Source: Molanna angustata | Taxonomy: Eukaryota; Arthropoda; Insecta; Trichoptera; Molannidae | Length of the DNA stretch: 64,000 bases | Direction: 5' to 3' | Assembly (NCBI GenBank): GCA_963576475.1 | Contig: OY754969.1 | Coordinates: 29,053,388 to 29,117,387 of the forward strand | Part shown: in pieces, positions 12,041 through 24,626 of the stretch | How the letters are laid out: every line of letters starts with the position of its first letter | How positions within the stretch are numbered: position 1 is the first letter of the stretch | Notes under the pieces: model-generated | Told to the model about the DNA's origin: nothing | Database searches by the model: none | Seen by the model: only the letters and a program-made list of their open reading frames with translations | Made by a program: the position numbers and the translations under genes

Positions 12041-12097
12041 TGGTGACCCGGATTGACCACTGCGCTAATCAGCGCGCTAACCACTTTGCTACCACCC
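12041..12097 (-). repeat. tRNA-like SINE head, minus strand
   Basis: The minus strand reads GGTGGTAGCAAAGTGGTTAG followed by CGCGCTGATTAGCGCAGTGG and a B-box-like GGTCAATCCGGGTC. The body is short and followed by an (AAAT)n tract on the plus strand. It is a tRNA-derived retroposon head with a changed anticodon arm. Confidence 0.5.
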
Positions 12098-12402
12098 AAA
12101 TAAAATAAATAAATAAAAATAATAAAATAAATAAATAACTTTTAATAGTATTATTGTATCATCATAAGTTAATAAATTAATATTATAGCACACTCGTAAA
12201 CACTACCATGAAAAAAATGTAAATAATTTTTAAAACAGCCGTTTTCATAATACAGATTTATTATGTACTAATCACAAAAATGGGGAAAAAATGTTTGAGA
12301 GGTAACAACTTTCGATGAAATGTCGTGTTCTTAATTTCGATTCATTTGAATATAACGTATTTATCTTTTTTTACTATATTAATAGAAAAACACGATATTT
12401 AC

Positions 12403-12479
12403 GAGTGAAATGAGATTTCCATAATGTTTCCATTATTTCTGGGATAGTTTTTACAACTCGACACTGCACAGTTGGGCAT
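12403..12479 (-). CDS. THAP-domain first exon of a P-like transposase
   Basis: Starting at the ATG on the minus strand, the exon reads MPNCAVSSCKNYPRNNGNIM then EISFHS and ends at a GTAAAT donor (12402-12397). The opening Cys-x4-Cys spacing and the I/V-SFHxFP-type phrase are those of the zinc-binding C2CH THAP domain, the DNA-binding module of P-element transposases and related host proteins. The second Cys/His pair must lie in a later exon, which I could not find among the inserted repeats. Its position inside a terminal-inverted-repeat element supports a transposase over a host gene. Confidence 0.55.
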
Positions 12480-12732
12480 TTTGACCACGTTTTATTTAAT
12501 AAATACGGAGAACGTTTCACGCGGGCGGTCAAATGATTACAGAATATCCTCACGGCAAATGTAACCCAAATTGGAAAACAAAAAGCGGCTTCGTTTACTT
12601 CAGGCAAATGATCATTCTAGTATATTATAATTCTATGGGTCTATTGTTACATAATATCTACTATTATGAAAAACAATTGAACTACATAACTTAAACTGGT
12701 CATCTAAAGTAATAAAGCAATCAAAATGTTAG

Positions 12733-12734
<2 letters not shown>

Positions 12735-12800
<66 letters not shown>

Positions 12801-12831
12801 TGTGTGTATGTGTGTGTGTGTGTGTGTTTGT
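12735..12831 (+). repeat. (GT)n microsatellite
   Basis: About 97 bp of GT repeats with a few interruptions near the start of unit 1. The same site in units 2 and 3 is much shorter (about 24 and 16 bp). This accounts for the 72-bp length difference between units 1 and 2. Confidence 0.95.
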
Positions 12832-14037
12832 CTCACGCCTTCTGAAAAACCAAGAGCATCTAAAAATCTAATTTATGTGCGAACGTGTACCTGTATACCT
12901 GATGCAGTGTCACGCTAAAAATAATGCGATAAAAATGCTGAATTTTAAAAATATTTCAATAATTATTTTTTTCATACAAAATTTTCCAAGTCGTATCTGT
13001 CAAAAAAGTGTACATTTTGCACGCAAATATCTGTTAGTTTAAAAGTTAGAAGTACGTATTTACACGAAAAAAATATATTTTCAAGTATAACTTAGCGTTT
13101 GAGTGAAAAACATGGTGAATATTTTGTATAATTATAATGTTTAACTTATTTTTAAAGTAAGCGTTTTGTACATAAATGCCGCCATTTTAATATCTTTTCA
13201 TACAATATTTCATTTTCCTACCGAATGAATATGTTCTTGAAAATAATAAACCTTTGAAATAAATATAAATATGAAATAATAAAATGAAACACAAGACATT
13301 ACAGCAAGTTTTAAGACGTATATTGTAAAAATGTGTTTATTATTAGTAAAGATATAGGCATAATAAAATTGAATAATTTGTAAATAATATTTGATTTTTC
13401 TGACAATCTTCATTTTTATGGCATCGAACAAACCAATGTATGTAGGTAGCTACATATTCAAAAAATGTCTCAAACCATTTGATATTTTTTACGTATTGGA
13501 ATGGTTACTATGGTAACGGAAAGATTCTGATATTCAAATAAAATTTGTTATGAATCGAATTTATTTAGAACATTGTTGTAGGTAGGTACCTACCTATTAT
13601 TATTTACTTACATATCAACAATATACTGATTTCCTATCGGAAAATTACTTTATTTATTTATTTATGAATGTATGAATGTATGCAAGCGATGTGCTCCTAA
13701 ACCGTATGTCCGATTACAATGAAACTTTGGCGAATTGTCGAGCGTGTGCCCGAGGTGGTTTCTGGATTTAAACTTTTTTTTTATTCTTCTTCTTCTTCGT
13801 GTATTTGGTCATTTTACCAATGAAAGCGGAATATCCTGGGAAAAGAAGGTCCGACTGTCCCTCCATCTCTTCGCAGGTCTTCCAGGACTGTTTCTGGATT
13901 TAAACTTTTTTCTTCTTCTTCATCGTGTATTTGGTCATTTTACCTATAAAGGTGGAGTATCCTGGGAAAAGAAGACCGTGCTTACATCTCTTCGGGGTTC
14001 TTCCAGGATGGTTTCTGGATTTAAACTTTTCTTACCC

Positions 14038-14235
14038 GAATGAAGGGACGGGATGTAATTGAAGGGAAGGGAGGCACTAAAGGGCCTGAAGGGACGGGAG
14101 GTATAAAAGGGCCTGAAGGGACGGGAGGTACTGAAGGGCCTGATGGGAAGGGACGTGATGAGGGATTGAAGGGACGGGATGTACTGAAGGGCCTGATGGG
14201 ACGGGAGGTACTGAAGGGTCTGAAGCGACGGCTCC
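14038..14235 (+). repeat. G-rich imperfect minisatellite in unit 1
   Basis: Imperfect repeats of about 27-30 bp built on GAAGGGACGGGAGGTACTGA, repeated at 16591-16788 and in shorter form at about 19463-19625. It opens a reading frame with collagen-like GTGGxxGPEG text, but this follows from the repeat and is not evidence of a protein. Runs of GGG could allow quadruplex folding. Confidence 0.8.
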
Positions 14236-15327
14236 TGGAGTCTAATTATTTTTCTTCTTAATTTTATGTAGACCTTTAAGGACAGTTTTAATACAAACTA
14301 TTTCCTATAGATTAATCTTCTTCTTCTTTTATGAAGACCTTTTGCTCAGTTTTTATACAATCTATTTCCAATAGTCTAATTCTTCTATTTTATGTATTTT
14401 TTCTTATTTTATGTAGACCATTGGGATTTTTTATACAAACTATTTCTTATAGTCTTATACTTATTCTTCTCTTTTTTATTTAGACTTTTGGGTTAGTTTT
14501 AAGTCTAATAGTCTATTGTGCAGAAATATTATAAAAGATATGCACACTTGATGAAAATACATATGTAAAAACGAATGGGATGTGGGATGTGACGATGTAA
14601 CCTGCACTAGAATCTTTTCAATACTTTTGTTTAATCAAATTTAAACCATTTATATCATCCTATTTTGAATCATTTTCAACACCTACATAATATATTTGAT
14701 TTCGTTGACAATATTTAAAGAAAGGGGGTTGTGGCCATTACTGAATTCTTCACAACGTTTATATTCAAATTATTTACCATAGTTTAAGTCTTCTTCTTCT
14801 TCGTTAGTGTAGACTTTTGTGTCAATTTTAAGTTCATCAGTCTAATTGTGCAAAAATATAATGCACACTTGATGAAAAAATATAAAACGAATGGGATGTG
14901 ACCAACACTGGATCTTTTCAGTACACTTGTTTAATCAAATTTTAACCACATCCCAACATCCAAAATTACTAAATATTCAATAGGTAAGTACATATTACAA
15001 TTTGTTTTCGATGATAATATTTAAAAATGGGGGTTGTGGCCAAACCAATCTCTTTACAACGTTGATAAACAGTCATATTTAAAACCATTTCGCATAGTCC
15101 ATGCATGCAGAAATTGTATATTATACTTCATTCACACTTTATAGCAATATATAAAAAATAATGGGTTGTGGCCATCACTTGAACATTTTACAATCAAATT
15201 CAATCATATTTCAAACAACTTTTCATAGTCCGATTTTGCAAAATAATTGGGTGACAATATTATAAAAACGATTGCTTTTTCCTTCACAATTTTACATTCT
15301 TGGCCAACGGCGGGACATAAAAGCTAG

Positions 15328-17880
15328 TCTAAAGTAATAAAGCAATCAAAATGTTAGTGTCTGTGTGTGTGTGTGTGTGTTTGTCTCACGCCTTCTGAAA
15401 AACCAAGAGCATCTAAAAATCTAATTTATGTGCGAACGTGTACCTGTATACCTGATGCAGTGTCACGCTAAAAATAATGCGATAAAAATGCTGAATTTTA
15501 AAAATATTTCAATAATTATTTTTTTCATACAAAATTTTCCAAGTCGTATCTGTCAAAAAAGTGTACATTTTGCACGCAAATATCTGTTAGTTTAAAAGTT
15601 AGAAGTACGTATTTACACGAAAAAAATATATTTTCAAGTATAACTTAGCGTTTGAGTGAAAAACATGGTGAATATTTTGTATAATTATAATGTTTAACTT
15701 ATTTTTAAAGTAAGCGTTTTGTACATAAATGCCGCCATTTTAATATCTTTTCATACAATATTTCATTTTCCTACCGAATGAATATGTTCTTGAAAATAAT
15801 AAACCTTTGAAATAAATATAAATATGAAATAATAAAATGAAACACAAGACATTACAGCAAGTTTTAAGACGTATATTGTAAAAATGTGTTTATTATTAGT
15901 AAAGATATAGGCATAATAAAATTGAATAATTTGTAAATAATATTTGATTTTTCTGACAATCTTCATTTTTATGGCATCGAACAAACCAATGTATGTAGGT
16001 AGCTACATATTCAAAAAATGTCTCAAACCATTTGATATTTTTTACGTATTGGAATGGTTACTATGGTAACGGAAAGATTCTGATATTCAAATAAAATTTG
16101 TTATGAATCGAATTTATTTAGAACATTGTTGTAGGTAGGTACCTACCTATTATTATTTACTTACATATCAACAATATACTGATTTCCTATCGGAAAATTA
16201 CTTTATTTATTTATTTATGAATGTATGAATGTATGCAAGCGATGTGCTCCTAAACCGTATGTCCGATTACAATGAAACTTTGGCGAATTGTCGAGCGTGT
16301 GCCCGAGGTGGTTTCTGGATTTAAACTTTTTTTTTATTCTTCTTCTTCTTCGTGTATTTGGTCATTTTACCAATGAAAGCGGAATATCCTGGGAAAAGAA
16401 GGTCCGACTGTCCCTCCATCTCTTCGCAGGTCTTCCAGGACTGTTTCTGGATTTAAACTTTTTTCTTCTTCTTCATCGTGTATTTGGTCATTTTACCTAT
16501 AAAGGTGGAGTATCCTGGGAAAAGAAGACCGTGCTTACATCTCTTCGGGGTTCTTCCAGGATGGTTTCTGGATTTAAACTTTTCTTACCCGAATGAAGGG
16601 ACGGGATGTAATTGAAGGGAAGGGAGGCACTAAAGGGCCTGAAGGGACGGGAGGTATAAAAGGGCCTGAAGGGACGGGAGGTACTGAAGGGCCTGATGGG
16701 AAGGGACGTGATGAGGGATTGAAGGGACGGGATGTACTGAAGGGCCTGATGGGACGGGAGGTACTGAAGGGTCTGAAGCGACGGCTCCTGGAGTCTAATT
16801 ATTTTTCTTCTTAATTTTATGTAGACCTTTAAGGACAGTTTTAATACAAACTATTTCCTATAGATTAATCTTCTTCTTCTTTTATGAAGACCTTTTGCTC
16901 AGTTTTTATACAATCTATTTCCAATAGTCTAATTCTTCTATTTTATGTATTTTTTCTTATTTTATGTAGACCATTGGGATTTTTTATACAAACTATTTCT
17001 TATAGTCTTATACTTATTCTTCTCTTTTTTATTTAGACTTTTGGGTTAGTTTTAAGTCTAATAGTCTATTGTGCAGAAATATTATAAAAGATATGCACAC
17101 TTGATGAAAATACATATGTAAAAACGAATGGGATGTGGGATGTGACGATGTAACCTGCACTAGAATCTTTTCAATACTTTTGTTTAATCAAATTTAAACC
17201 ATTTATATCATCCTATTTTGAATCATTTTCAACACCTACATAATATATTTGATTTCGTTGACAATATTTAAAGAAAGGGGGTTGTGGCCATTACTGAATT
17301 CTTCACAACGTTTATATTCAAATTATTTACCATAGTTTAAGTCTTCTTCTTCTTCGTTAGTGTAGACTTTTGTGTCAATTTTAAGTTCATCAGTCTAATT
17401 GTGCAAAAATATAATGCACACTTGATGAAAAAATATAAAACGAATGGGATGTGACCAACACTGGATCTTTTCAGTACACTTGTTTAATCAAATTTTAACC
17501 ACATCCCAACATCCAAAATTACTAAATATTCAATAGGTAAGTACATATTACAATTTGTTTTCGATGATAATATTTAAAAATGGGGGTTGTGGCCAAACCA
17601 ATCTCTTTACAACGTTGATAAACAGTCATATTTAAAACCATTTCGCATAGTCCATGCATGCAGAAATTGTATATTATACTTCATTCACACTTTATAGCAA
17701 TATATAAAAAATAATGGGTTGTGGCCATCACTTGAACATTTTACAATCAAATTCAATCATATTTCAAACAACTTTTCATAGTCCGATTTTGCAAAATAAT
17801 TGGGTGACAATATTATAAAAACGATTGCTTTTTCCTTCACAATTTTACATTCTTGGCCAACGGCGGGACATAAAAGCTAG
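15328..17880 (+). mobile_element. Helitron-like element, unit 2
   Basis: Begins immediately after the CTAG of unit 1 with TCTAAAGTAATAAAGC and ends with CTAG at 17877-17880. Read side by side, it looks identical to unit 1 apart from the GT tract and one C/T beside it. The paired ORFs at 13210/15763, 13735/16288 and 14040/16593 have identical translations. Such identity means a very recent duplication, gene conversion, or an assembly duplication. Confidence 0.75.
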
Positions 17881-20800
17881 TCTAAAGTAATAAAGCAATC
17901 AAAATGTTAGTGTCTGTGTGTGTGTGTGTGTGTTTGTCTCACGCCTTCTGAAAAACCAAGAGCATCTAAAAATCTAATTTAAGTGCGAACATGTACCAGT
18001 ATACCTGATGCAGTGTCACGCTAAAAAGAATGCGATAAAAATGCTGAATTTTAAAAATATTTAAATAATTATTTTTTTCATACAAAATTTTCCAAGTCAT
18101 ATCTGTCAAAAAAGTGTACATTTTGCACGCAAATATCTGTTAGTTTAAAAGTTAGAAGTAGGTATTTACAAAAAAAAAATATATTTTGAAGTATAACTTA
18201 GCGTTTAAGTGAAAAACATGGTGAATATTTGGTATAATTATAATGTTTAACTTATTTTTAAAGTAAGCCTTTTGTACATAAACGCCGCCATTTTAATATC
18301 TTTTCATACAATATTTCATTTTCCCACCGAATGAATATGTTCTTGAAAATAATAAACCTTTGAAATAAATGTAATTATGAAATAATAAAATGAAACACAA
18401 GACATTACGGCAAGTTTTAAGACATATATTGTAAAAATGTGTTATTTATTAGTAAAGATATAGGCATAATAAAATTGCATAATTTGTAAATAATATTTGA
18501 TTTTTCTGACAATTTTCATTTTTATGGCATCGAACAAACCAATGTAGGTACCTACATATTCAAAAAATGTATCCGAACCATTCGATATTACTTACGTGTT
18601 CGAATCGTTTCCATGGCTACAGAAAGAATGTGATATTCAAATAAAATTTGTTAGGAATCGAATTTATTTAGAAGGTTGTTGTAGGTAGGTACCTACCTAA
18701 TACTATTTACTTACAAATCAACAATAATATACCTATACTGATTTCCTATAGGAAAATTATTTTATTTATTTATTTATCAACCGTTTGTCCGATTATAATG
18801 AAACTTTGGTGAATTGTCGAGCGTATGCCCAGGATGGTTTTTGGATTTAAACTTTTTTCTTATTCTTCTTCTTCTTCGTGTATTTGGTCGTTTTACCTAT
18901 GAAGGGGGAGTATCCTGGGAAAAGAAGGTCCGACTGTCCCTCCATCTCTTCACAGGTCTTCCAGGACGGGTTCTGCATATAAACTTTTTTCTTCTTTTTC
19001 TTCAACGTGTACTTGGTCATCTTACCTATGAAGATGAACTATCCTGGGAGATGAAGGTCCAATTTTCCTTCCATCTCTTCGCAGGTTTCTGGATTTAAAC
19101 TTTTTTCTTCTTCTTCTTCATCGTCTATTTGGTCATTTTACCTTTGAAGGTGGACTAACCTGGGAGAAGAATGTCCAATTTTCCTTCCATCTCTTCGCAG
19201 GTATCTGGATTTAAACTTATTTCTTCTTCTTCTTCTTCATCGTGTATTTTTGGTCATTTTACCTATGAAGTTGGAGAATCCTGGGAGAAGAAGGTCCAAC
19301 TGTCCTTCCATCTCTTCGCAGGTATCTGGGTTTAAACTTTTTTCTTCTTCGTGTATTTAGTCATTTTACCTATTAAGTAGAGCATCCTGGGAAAAGAAGG
19401 TTCTTTCATCTCTTCGCGGTTCTTCCAGGATGGTTTCTGGATTTAAACTTTTCTTAACCGACTGATGGGACGGGATGTAATGAAGGGAAGGGAGGCACTA
19501 AAGGGCCTGAAGGGACGGGAGGTATAAAACTGCCTGAAGGGACGGAAGGTACTGAAGGGCCTGATGGGAAGGGACGTAATGAGGGATTAAAGGGACGGGA
19601 GGTACTGAAGGTCCTGAAGCGGCGGGTCCTGGAGTCTAATTCTTTTTCTTCTTAATTTTATGTAGACCTTTAGGGCAGTTTTTATACAAACTATTTCCTA
19701 TTGTCTAATTCATCTTCTTCTTCTTTTATGTATACATTTGGGTCATTTTTTTATAAAAATTATTTCCTTTAGTCTAATTATTATTCTTCTTCATTTAAGT
19801 ACGTAGACTTTTGGGAGAGTTTTAATACAAACTATTTCCAATAGTCTTATTCATTTTCTTTTATGTAGACCTTTTGGTCAGTATTTATACAAACTATTTC
19901 CAATAGTCTAAATATTCTTCTTCTTCTTTTTTGTAGACCTTTGGGTGAGCTTTTATACAATCTATTTCCAATAGTCTAATTCTTCTATTAGGTATATGTA
20001 TTTTTACTTATTTTATGTAGACCATTGGAATAGTTTTTTATACAAACTATTTCTTATAGTCTTATACTTATTTTTCTCTTTTTTATTTAGTCTTTTGGGT
20101 TAGTTTTAAGTCTAATAGTCTATTGTGCAGAAATATTATTAACGATATGCACACTTGATGAAAATACATATGAAATGAATGGGATATGGGATGTGACGAT
20201 ATAACCTGCACTAGAATCTTTTCAATACTTTTGTTTAATTAAATTTAAACCATTTATATCATCCTATTTTGAATAATTTTCAACACCTAATATTTAAAGA
20301 ATGGGGGTTGTGGCCATTACTGAACTCTTCACAACATTTATATTCAAATTAAAAACTATTTACTATAGTTCAAGTCTTCTTCTTCTTCGTTAATGAAGAC
20401 TTTCAGTCAAATTGAGCAAAAATATAATGCACACTTGATGAAAAAATATAAAAACGAATGGGATGTGACCAATACTAGATCTTTTCAGTACCTACGTTTG
20501 TTTAATCAAATTTTAACCACATCCCAACATCCAAAATTACTAAATTTTCAATAGGTATACATTACAATTTGTTTTCGATGATAATATTTAAAAATGGGGG
20601 TTGTGGCCAAACCAATCTCTTTACAACGTTGATAAACAGTCATATTTAAAACCATTACGCATAGTCCATGCGAGCAGAAATTGTATAAATATTATACTTC
20701 ATTCACACTTTATAGCAATATATAAAAATGACTGGGTTGTGGCCATCACTTGAACATTTTACAATACTTAAACTCAATCAAATTTCAAACCACTTTTCAT

Positions 20801-20901
20801 AGTCTGATATTGCAAAATAATTGGGTGACAATATTATAAAAACGATTGCTTTTTCTTTCACAATTTTACATTCTTGGCCAACGGCGGGACATAAAAGCTA
20901 G
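17881..20901 (+). mobile_element. Helitron-like element, unit 3, diverged and longer
   Basis: Starts flush after unit 2 with the same TC end and terminates ATAAAAGCTAG followed by a host T at 20902. It differs from units 1 and 2 at many scattered sites. The extra length comes mainly from the internal block ending in CTGGATTTAAACTTTTTTCT, about five copies here (18840-19440) against about two or three in units 1 and 2. It is the oldest member of the array. Confidence 0.7.
18840..19440 (+). repeat. Internal tandem repeats of about 120 bp in unit 3
   Basis: Each copy runs from (TTC)n CGTGTATTTGGTCATTTTAC through ATCCTGGGAAAAGAAGGTCC to CATCTCTTCGCAGG and CTGGATTTAAAC. About five copies are visible, diverged from each other. 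Equivalent blocks in units 1 and 2 hold fewer copies. Confidence 0.7.
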
Positions 20902-21721
20902 TTAGAAATAATTGACATATCGCACGACTAAAAGCTAAATCAACCTAAAACTCTTCTAAAACTACAATTTCATCATAAGATTGGAGGATGAGTCTAAATT
21001 AGATTAGAGATGACATCGGGTAGATGAAGAGCAATACATTAGCTTAACACACATTACTTGACAGCTCATACAGATACACACAAAACAATTTAAAACAAAT
21101 TAATTTCTTCATAGGCATTTAACTAGGCCATTACAAACGGTAAAATGAGTTCATCTGCGTGTGTATGTTTATAATATAATATTTTAGCTTCAATTTATTT
21201 AGTTTATTTGAGTTTTGTTACATAGTTTATTACAAAACATAAAAAAAATAAACATAATAATGCAAACGAGCACACAAAAAAGCCTGCATGTGGGAATACC
21301 AATGACTTATAAAAAATATTTTATTATGTCAACAAAATTAATACAGATTAAAAAAAACGAAAAAAAAATTAAACAAAATGCACAATAGAAGAAAAATGTA
21401 GGTACCTGTAGCCGTCAACAATAATTCTGGTACCTACAATGATTCGATGCTTATAATATAATGTACATTATGTCATAATCATTCTACATATTTAATATGA
21501 TTATTTTGATTTAAATATTTCCAATAATAGTAATAATCAAAAAAACATAATTTAACTTTTATAAGAAAACAGCAGATGAAAACAGAAAAAAGTAATAATA
21601 ATATTTCCAAACACAAAAGTATAAAAAACAAATAAATAATAATAGGTAGAGTATAAGAATAGTACACAAATTTAATAGAAACATTAATCAACTTAAAATC
21701 AATAAAAGTGTTGTAACTTAG
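20902..21721. other. AT-rich non-coding stretch
   Basis: Mostly A/T-rich text with poly-A runs and short ORFs lacking motifs. Nothing further supported. Confidence 0.4.
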
Positions 21722-22650
21722 TACCATACCATACCATCACGCCATTTTCCTATTTGGGGTAGGCAGAGAGAACCGAACGCCAGACTCTTCTCTCTTAACA
21801 TACATTTCTCGCTTCATTCACTTCCATGCATCGTCTCATACACGCTCTTCTGTTATTCTTACTTCTAACGTCTCCATCTTTCAAAATTCCATTTATGTGA
21901 TCGTGCCAACTTTTCCTTAGCCGATATCTCTATCAATCAATACTGGTTGGTTGGAAGAAATTGCCATACGGCAATAAACTCGCCACTTACGCAGGGTGCA
22001 AGGAAGTGTTTATTTTAATTTTTTTTTTAATTTAATCATACATTCTCATCCAATATCCTCAATTCTTTTTCTATCATACATTGTTTTACCACACATGCGT
22101 CTTAGTGACCTCATTTTAATTTTACTTTTATGCGTCTTCTGCCATGTCCATGTCTCACTAGCATACATTACAGTCGGTACGACGATAGCATTGTGTATAG
22201 CAAACACAAGTTTTTAAACTTTATTGGGACAGTACTTATTTGAGAAATATGTAATAATTTTGATTTTTATAGTATTTATCTACGTTTATATTATGTGTAA
22301 TAAATAAATAAATAAAAAAAGCGAGCTTTGTTTGCCTCGAAATAATTAGGTCAGCCATTACAGATCTTAGTGCACCTTTCACTCTATTCCCTGCCGTTAT
22401 TCTCTTTTCAATATATTTTTCCAGTCTTCCATCACGCTGAGACTTGCTTCTTAAGTATAAATATTCATTAACTTATTATAATTATACATTCTTCACTCAT
22501 ATCTCGCACTTTGTTATAGCCAAATTGTTTACTATTTTAACCAAACATATTCCAAGTCTTCCACACATTCAGACATTAATACTTTGTCATTTGCATACAG
22601 TCACACCTTCCAGTTTAAACCCCAATGTTCTCATCCTTATATAGGTGCTC
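21722..22650 (-). mobile_element. Decayed non-LTR retrotransposon, family A, interrupted by a SINE
   Basis: The 3' signature (minus-strand GGCGTGATGGTATGGTATGG) is at 21722-21745. Further 5' the minus strand reads LCLQYTMLSSYRLYASETWT, then MRSLRRMCGKTMYDRKRIED, a reverse-transcriptase C-terminal region. The ORF is broken by frameshifts, by a SINE piece at about 21943-22016 and by an (AAATAA)n tract near 22300. Confidence 0.65.
21943..22016 (+). repeat. SINE family 2 fragment
   Basis: The text TGGTTGGAAGAAATTGCCAT, ACGGCAATAAACTCGCCACT and CAGGGTGCAAGGAAGTG matches the 3' part of the element at 50925-51083 and, inverted, 33220-33375. Only the 3' portion is kept. Confidence 0.6.
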
Positions 22651-22841
22651 TCACACAGTAGTCAATGTATGAAAGTATAAAACAAGTTTAGGTACTTAAA
22701 AATATCTGGTTACCTACATAAAAAATAAAAGAATACAAGAAGAAAAATCAGGAGACAAGAACAGAAAAACAAGTAGCTTTAAATCAAGAACTTATTTGGA
22801 TATACATCATACCTAGTACGATAGCAATAATTATTACTTTA
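22651..22841. other. Non-coding, nothing recognised
   Basis: Short AT-rich spacer between the decayed non-LTR copy and the Helentron-like element. Confidence 0.4.
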
Positions 22842-23576
22842 TCCAACTGTCGATTTGTTCAGGAGAACTTTGTTTTCTTAACATATCGACAATGTTTCAA
22901 GCCAGGATACGCGAGAATTGTATGCAGAGGTCTACTTTTTTCACGGCTTTTCCAACTTTGAAGTAAAAAAACACCAACTTAGAGGCTTCGCAGCATATAT
23001 GTTCCATACACGGATTTACTCAGAATTTGGAGTAGAACATTTCGTGTGTGTGTCTGTGTGTGTGTGTGTGTGTGTGTCCCCCTTATAACTTTTGATCCGC
23101 TATATTTACAGAGCCCAAAATTTCAAAATATATAAGCAGTTATAGGCCTACAACACATTTATACTCAGAATTGTGAATTTTTGTTTCAGTCAGGGGTTAT
23201 CAACTTTTTAATTTTTACTTTATTTTTCCATAAATCTCAGAAACTATAAAAGCTAGAACGCTGAAAATTGGTATAAAGATAGACAAATACAAAATCTCAA
23301 ATTAGTTTTTTTTTTAAAATTCCAAGGTTTCTCAAACATTTTTTATTAAGAAAAATATTTTTTTATGATAAATTTATGAGTTTAACTGCCTATATTTCAT
23401 TTTTTTTTAAATATCGAAAAAAGCCGAAACACCCCAACTAGATAATTTAATTTTCTATAAAAAATATTAACATTGTAGTAGTACATCTCAATTTTTTTTT
23501 TAACAATTTTTATAAAAATTGAATTTAGTGACGACATCGCTTCATACAATTTGTATGGTAGTCACCTATACACAAT

Positions 23577-24576
23577 GGTGGTTATTCTGAAACGACAAAA
23601 CTGATTGACATCTGGGATTATCACAATACAAAAATGGCGGCTATCATCTTTTTTGACAGTGGGTTATTCTGAACGCACATCTGTTGGAATTGTTGACTGA
23701 ATTTCATAAACACCTGTTGATATTGAAACAAGCGGTCAAAGCCTGTTGTTTAGATTACAGATTGACTCGGTTTGACTTTTTCTTCGACAAATATTTTGAT
23801 ATTCGCTTAAAATGGCACAAGAAAATGCAGCTTTGGCTTTAGTTGAATATTTAGAGGAAAATGACAGATTGGAAGTAGGATTTTTATTCATTAACAGCAC
23901 ATTTGTAAAACTTTTAAAAATGAAGTATCGATGTTTTAATTTTGTTTTATGGTTTTGTTCTAGGTATGCATATAGTAGGTATTTATAGAAGGAATTTGAG
24001 AGACTTGACAAACCCATTTGATATTCCTGAAATTAGATTTATTGAAGTAATACAGAGTTGACCGAAATATGGCGAGATTTTTAATCAACATCATTAAACC
24101 TCATGTCTGTGGAAATACAAAAAGAGCTATACCAGTCGAAATAAAGGTTCTCACAACTTTGAATTTCTACGGCCAAGGATCTTAACAAAAGGAAGTGGCT
24201 CAAGACCTTCAGTGAGCCGTTACATAACAGAAATAAGTCACATTATCACATTTAGACATTATTAATGACATTTTAGACAATATTAATGAGTAGATGGTAG
24301 ATATTTATATAAAATAGTAAAGATTGAAGTGCGTAAACAACGGTATTCGCATGTGTTCGAATGTTTTGAAGTGTGAAGCACAGACAAAATAGAAGTGTCT
24401 GAAGACATAATCTGTGGTCTGAAGTTAGTTACGATTGTTTTTGACCATGGACAAGGCAATCGCATGTTCAGAATTATCAAAATGTGTACTATTGCGTGAC
24501 GATTGATTTGACAAACAAAAACAACTATTGTGATTGGATTCATGTCGATACAACGGTAGTCATTTCAGAATAACAT
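23577..24576 (+). mobile_element. PIF-Harbinger remnant, copy 1
   Basis: Plus-strand codons read MAQENAALALVEYLEEND, RRNLRDLTNPFDIPEIRFIE, PKYGEIFNQHH and SVSRYITEISHIITFRHY. These match the N-terminal and helix-turn-helix region of Harbinger/HARBI1-type transposases. The frames are broken and the catalytic DDE part is missing. The ends share GTTATTCTGAAA in inverted orientation. Compared with copy 2 it has lost 27 bp between short direct repeats near 23670. Confidence 0.65.
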
Positions 24577-24626
24577 AGAATATCAAGGAAGACTATGGGT
24601 TGATACTTCATCTCCAAACATACAAT

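Larger units (their letters stand above)
10404..12637 (-). mobile_element. P-element-like DNA transposon with THAP exon, interrupted by later insertions
   Basis: The ends are perfect 24-bp inverted repeats (10404-10427 and 12614-12637, starting CATAGAATTATAATATACTA). They are flanked by a perfect 8-bp duplication GGTCTATT (10396-10403 and 12638-12645). Eight-base duplications fit P and hAT elements. A minus-strand ATG at 12479 starts a THAP-like N-terminus, which favours P. The interior holds a non-LTR piece (10635-10975) and two SINE pieces, so the original element was shorter. No intact transposase core is visible. Confidence 0.7.
12703..15327 (+). mobile_element. Helitron-like element, unit 1 of a head-to-tail trimer
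   Basis: The unit starts with TC directly after a host A (TCTAAAGTAATAAAGCAATC) and ends with GGGACATAAAAGCTAG. It has no terminal inverted repeats. These are Helitron hallmarks: insertion between A and T, 5' TC and 3' CTRR. It carries a long (GT)n tract, a motif reading ACCGTATGTCCGATTACAAT, roughly 120-bp internal tandem repeats and a GGGACGGGA-rich block. No replicase/helicase ORF is present, so it is non-autonomous. A clear 3' hairpin is not obvious (only GCC-AAC-GGC). Confidence 0.7.

Noticed and set aside
12736..12918. Cys-Val repeat ORF
   Set aside because: Translation of the (GT)n tract in Helitron-like unit 1.
13210..13431. 73-residue ORF repeated identically at 15763
   Set aside because: Identity reflects duplication of the Helitron-like unit, not selection. 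The diverged third unit does not keep the frame as an equivalent ORF.
14040..14261. Collagen-like Gly-rich ORF, repeated at 16593
   Set aside because: It follows the G-rich minisatellite inside non-autonomous Helitron-like units. No signal peptide, splice context or conservation is visible.
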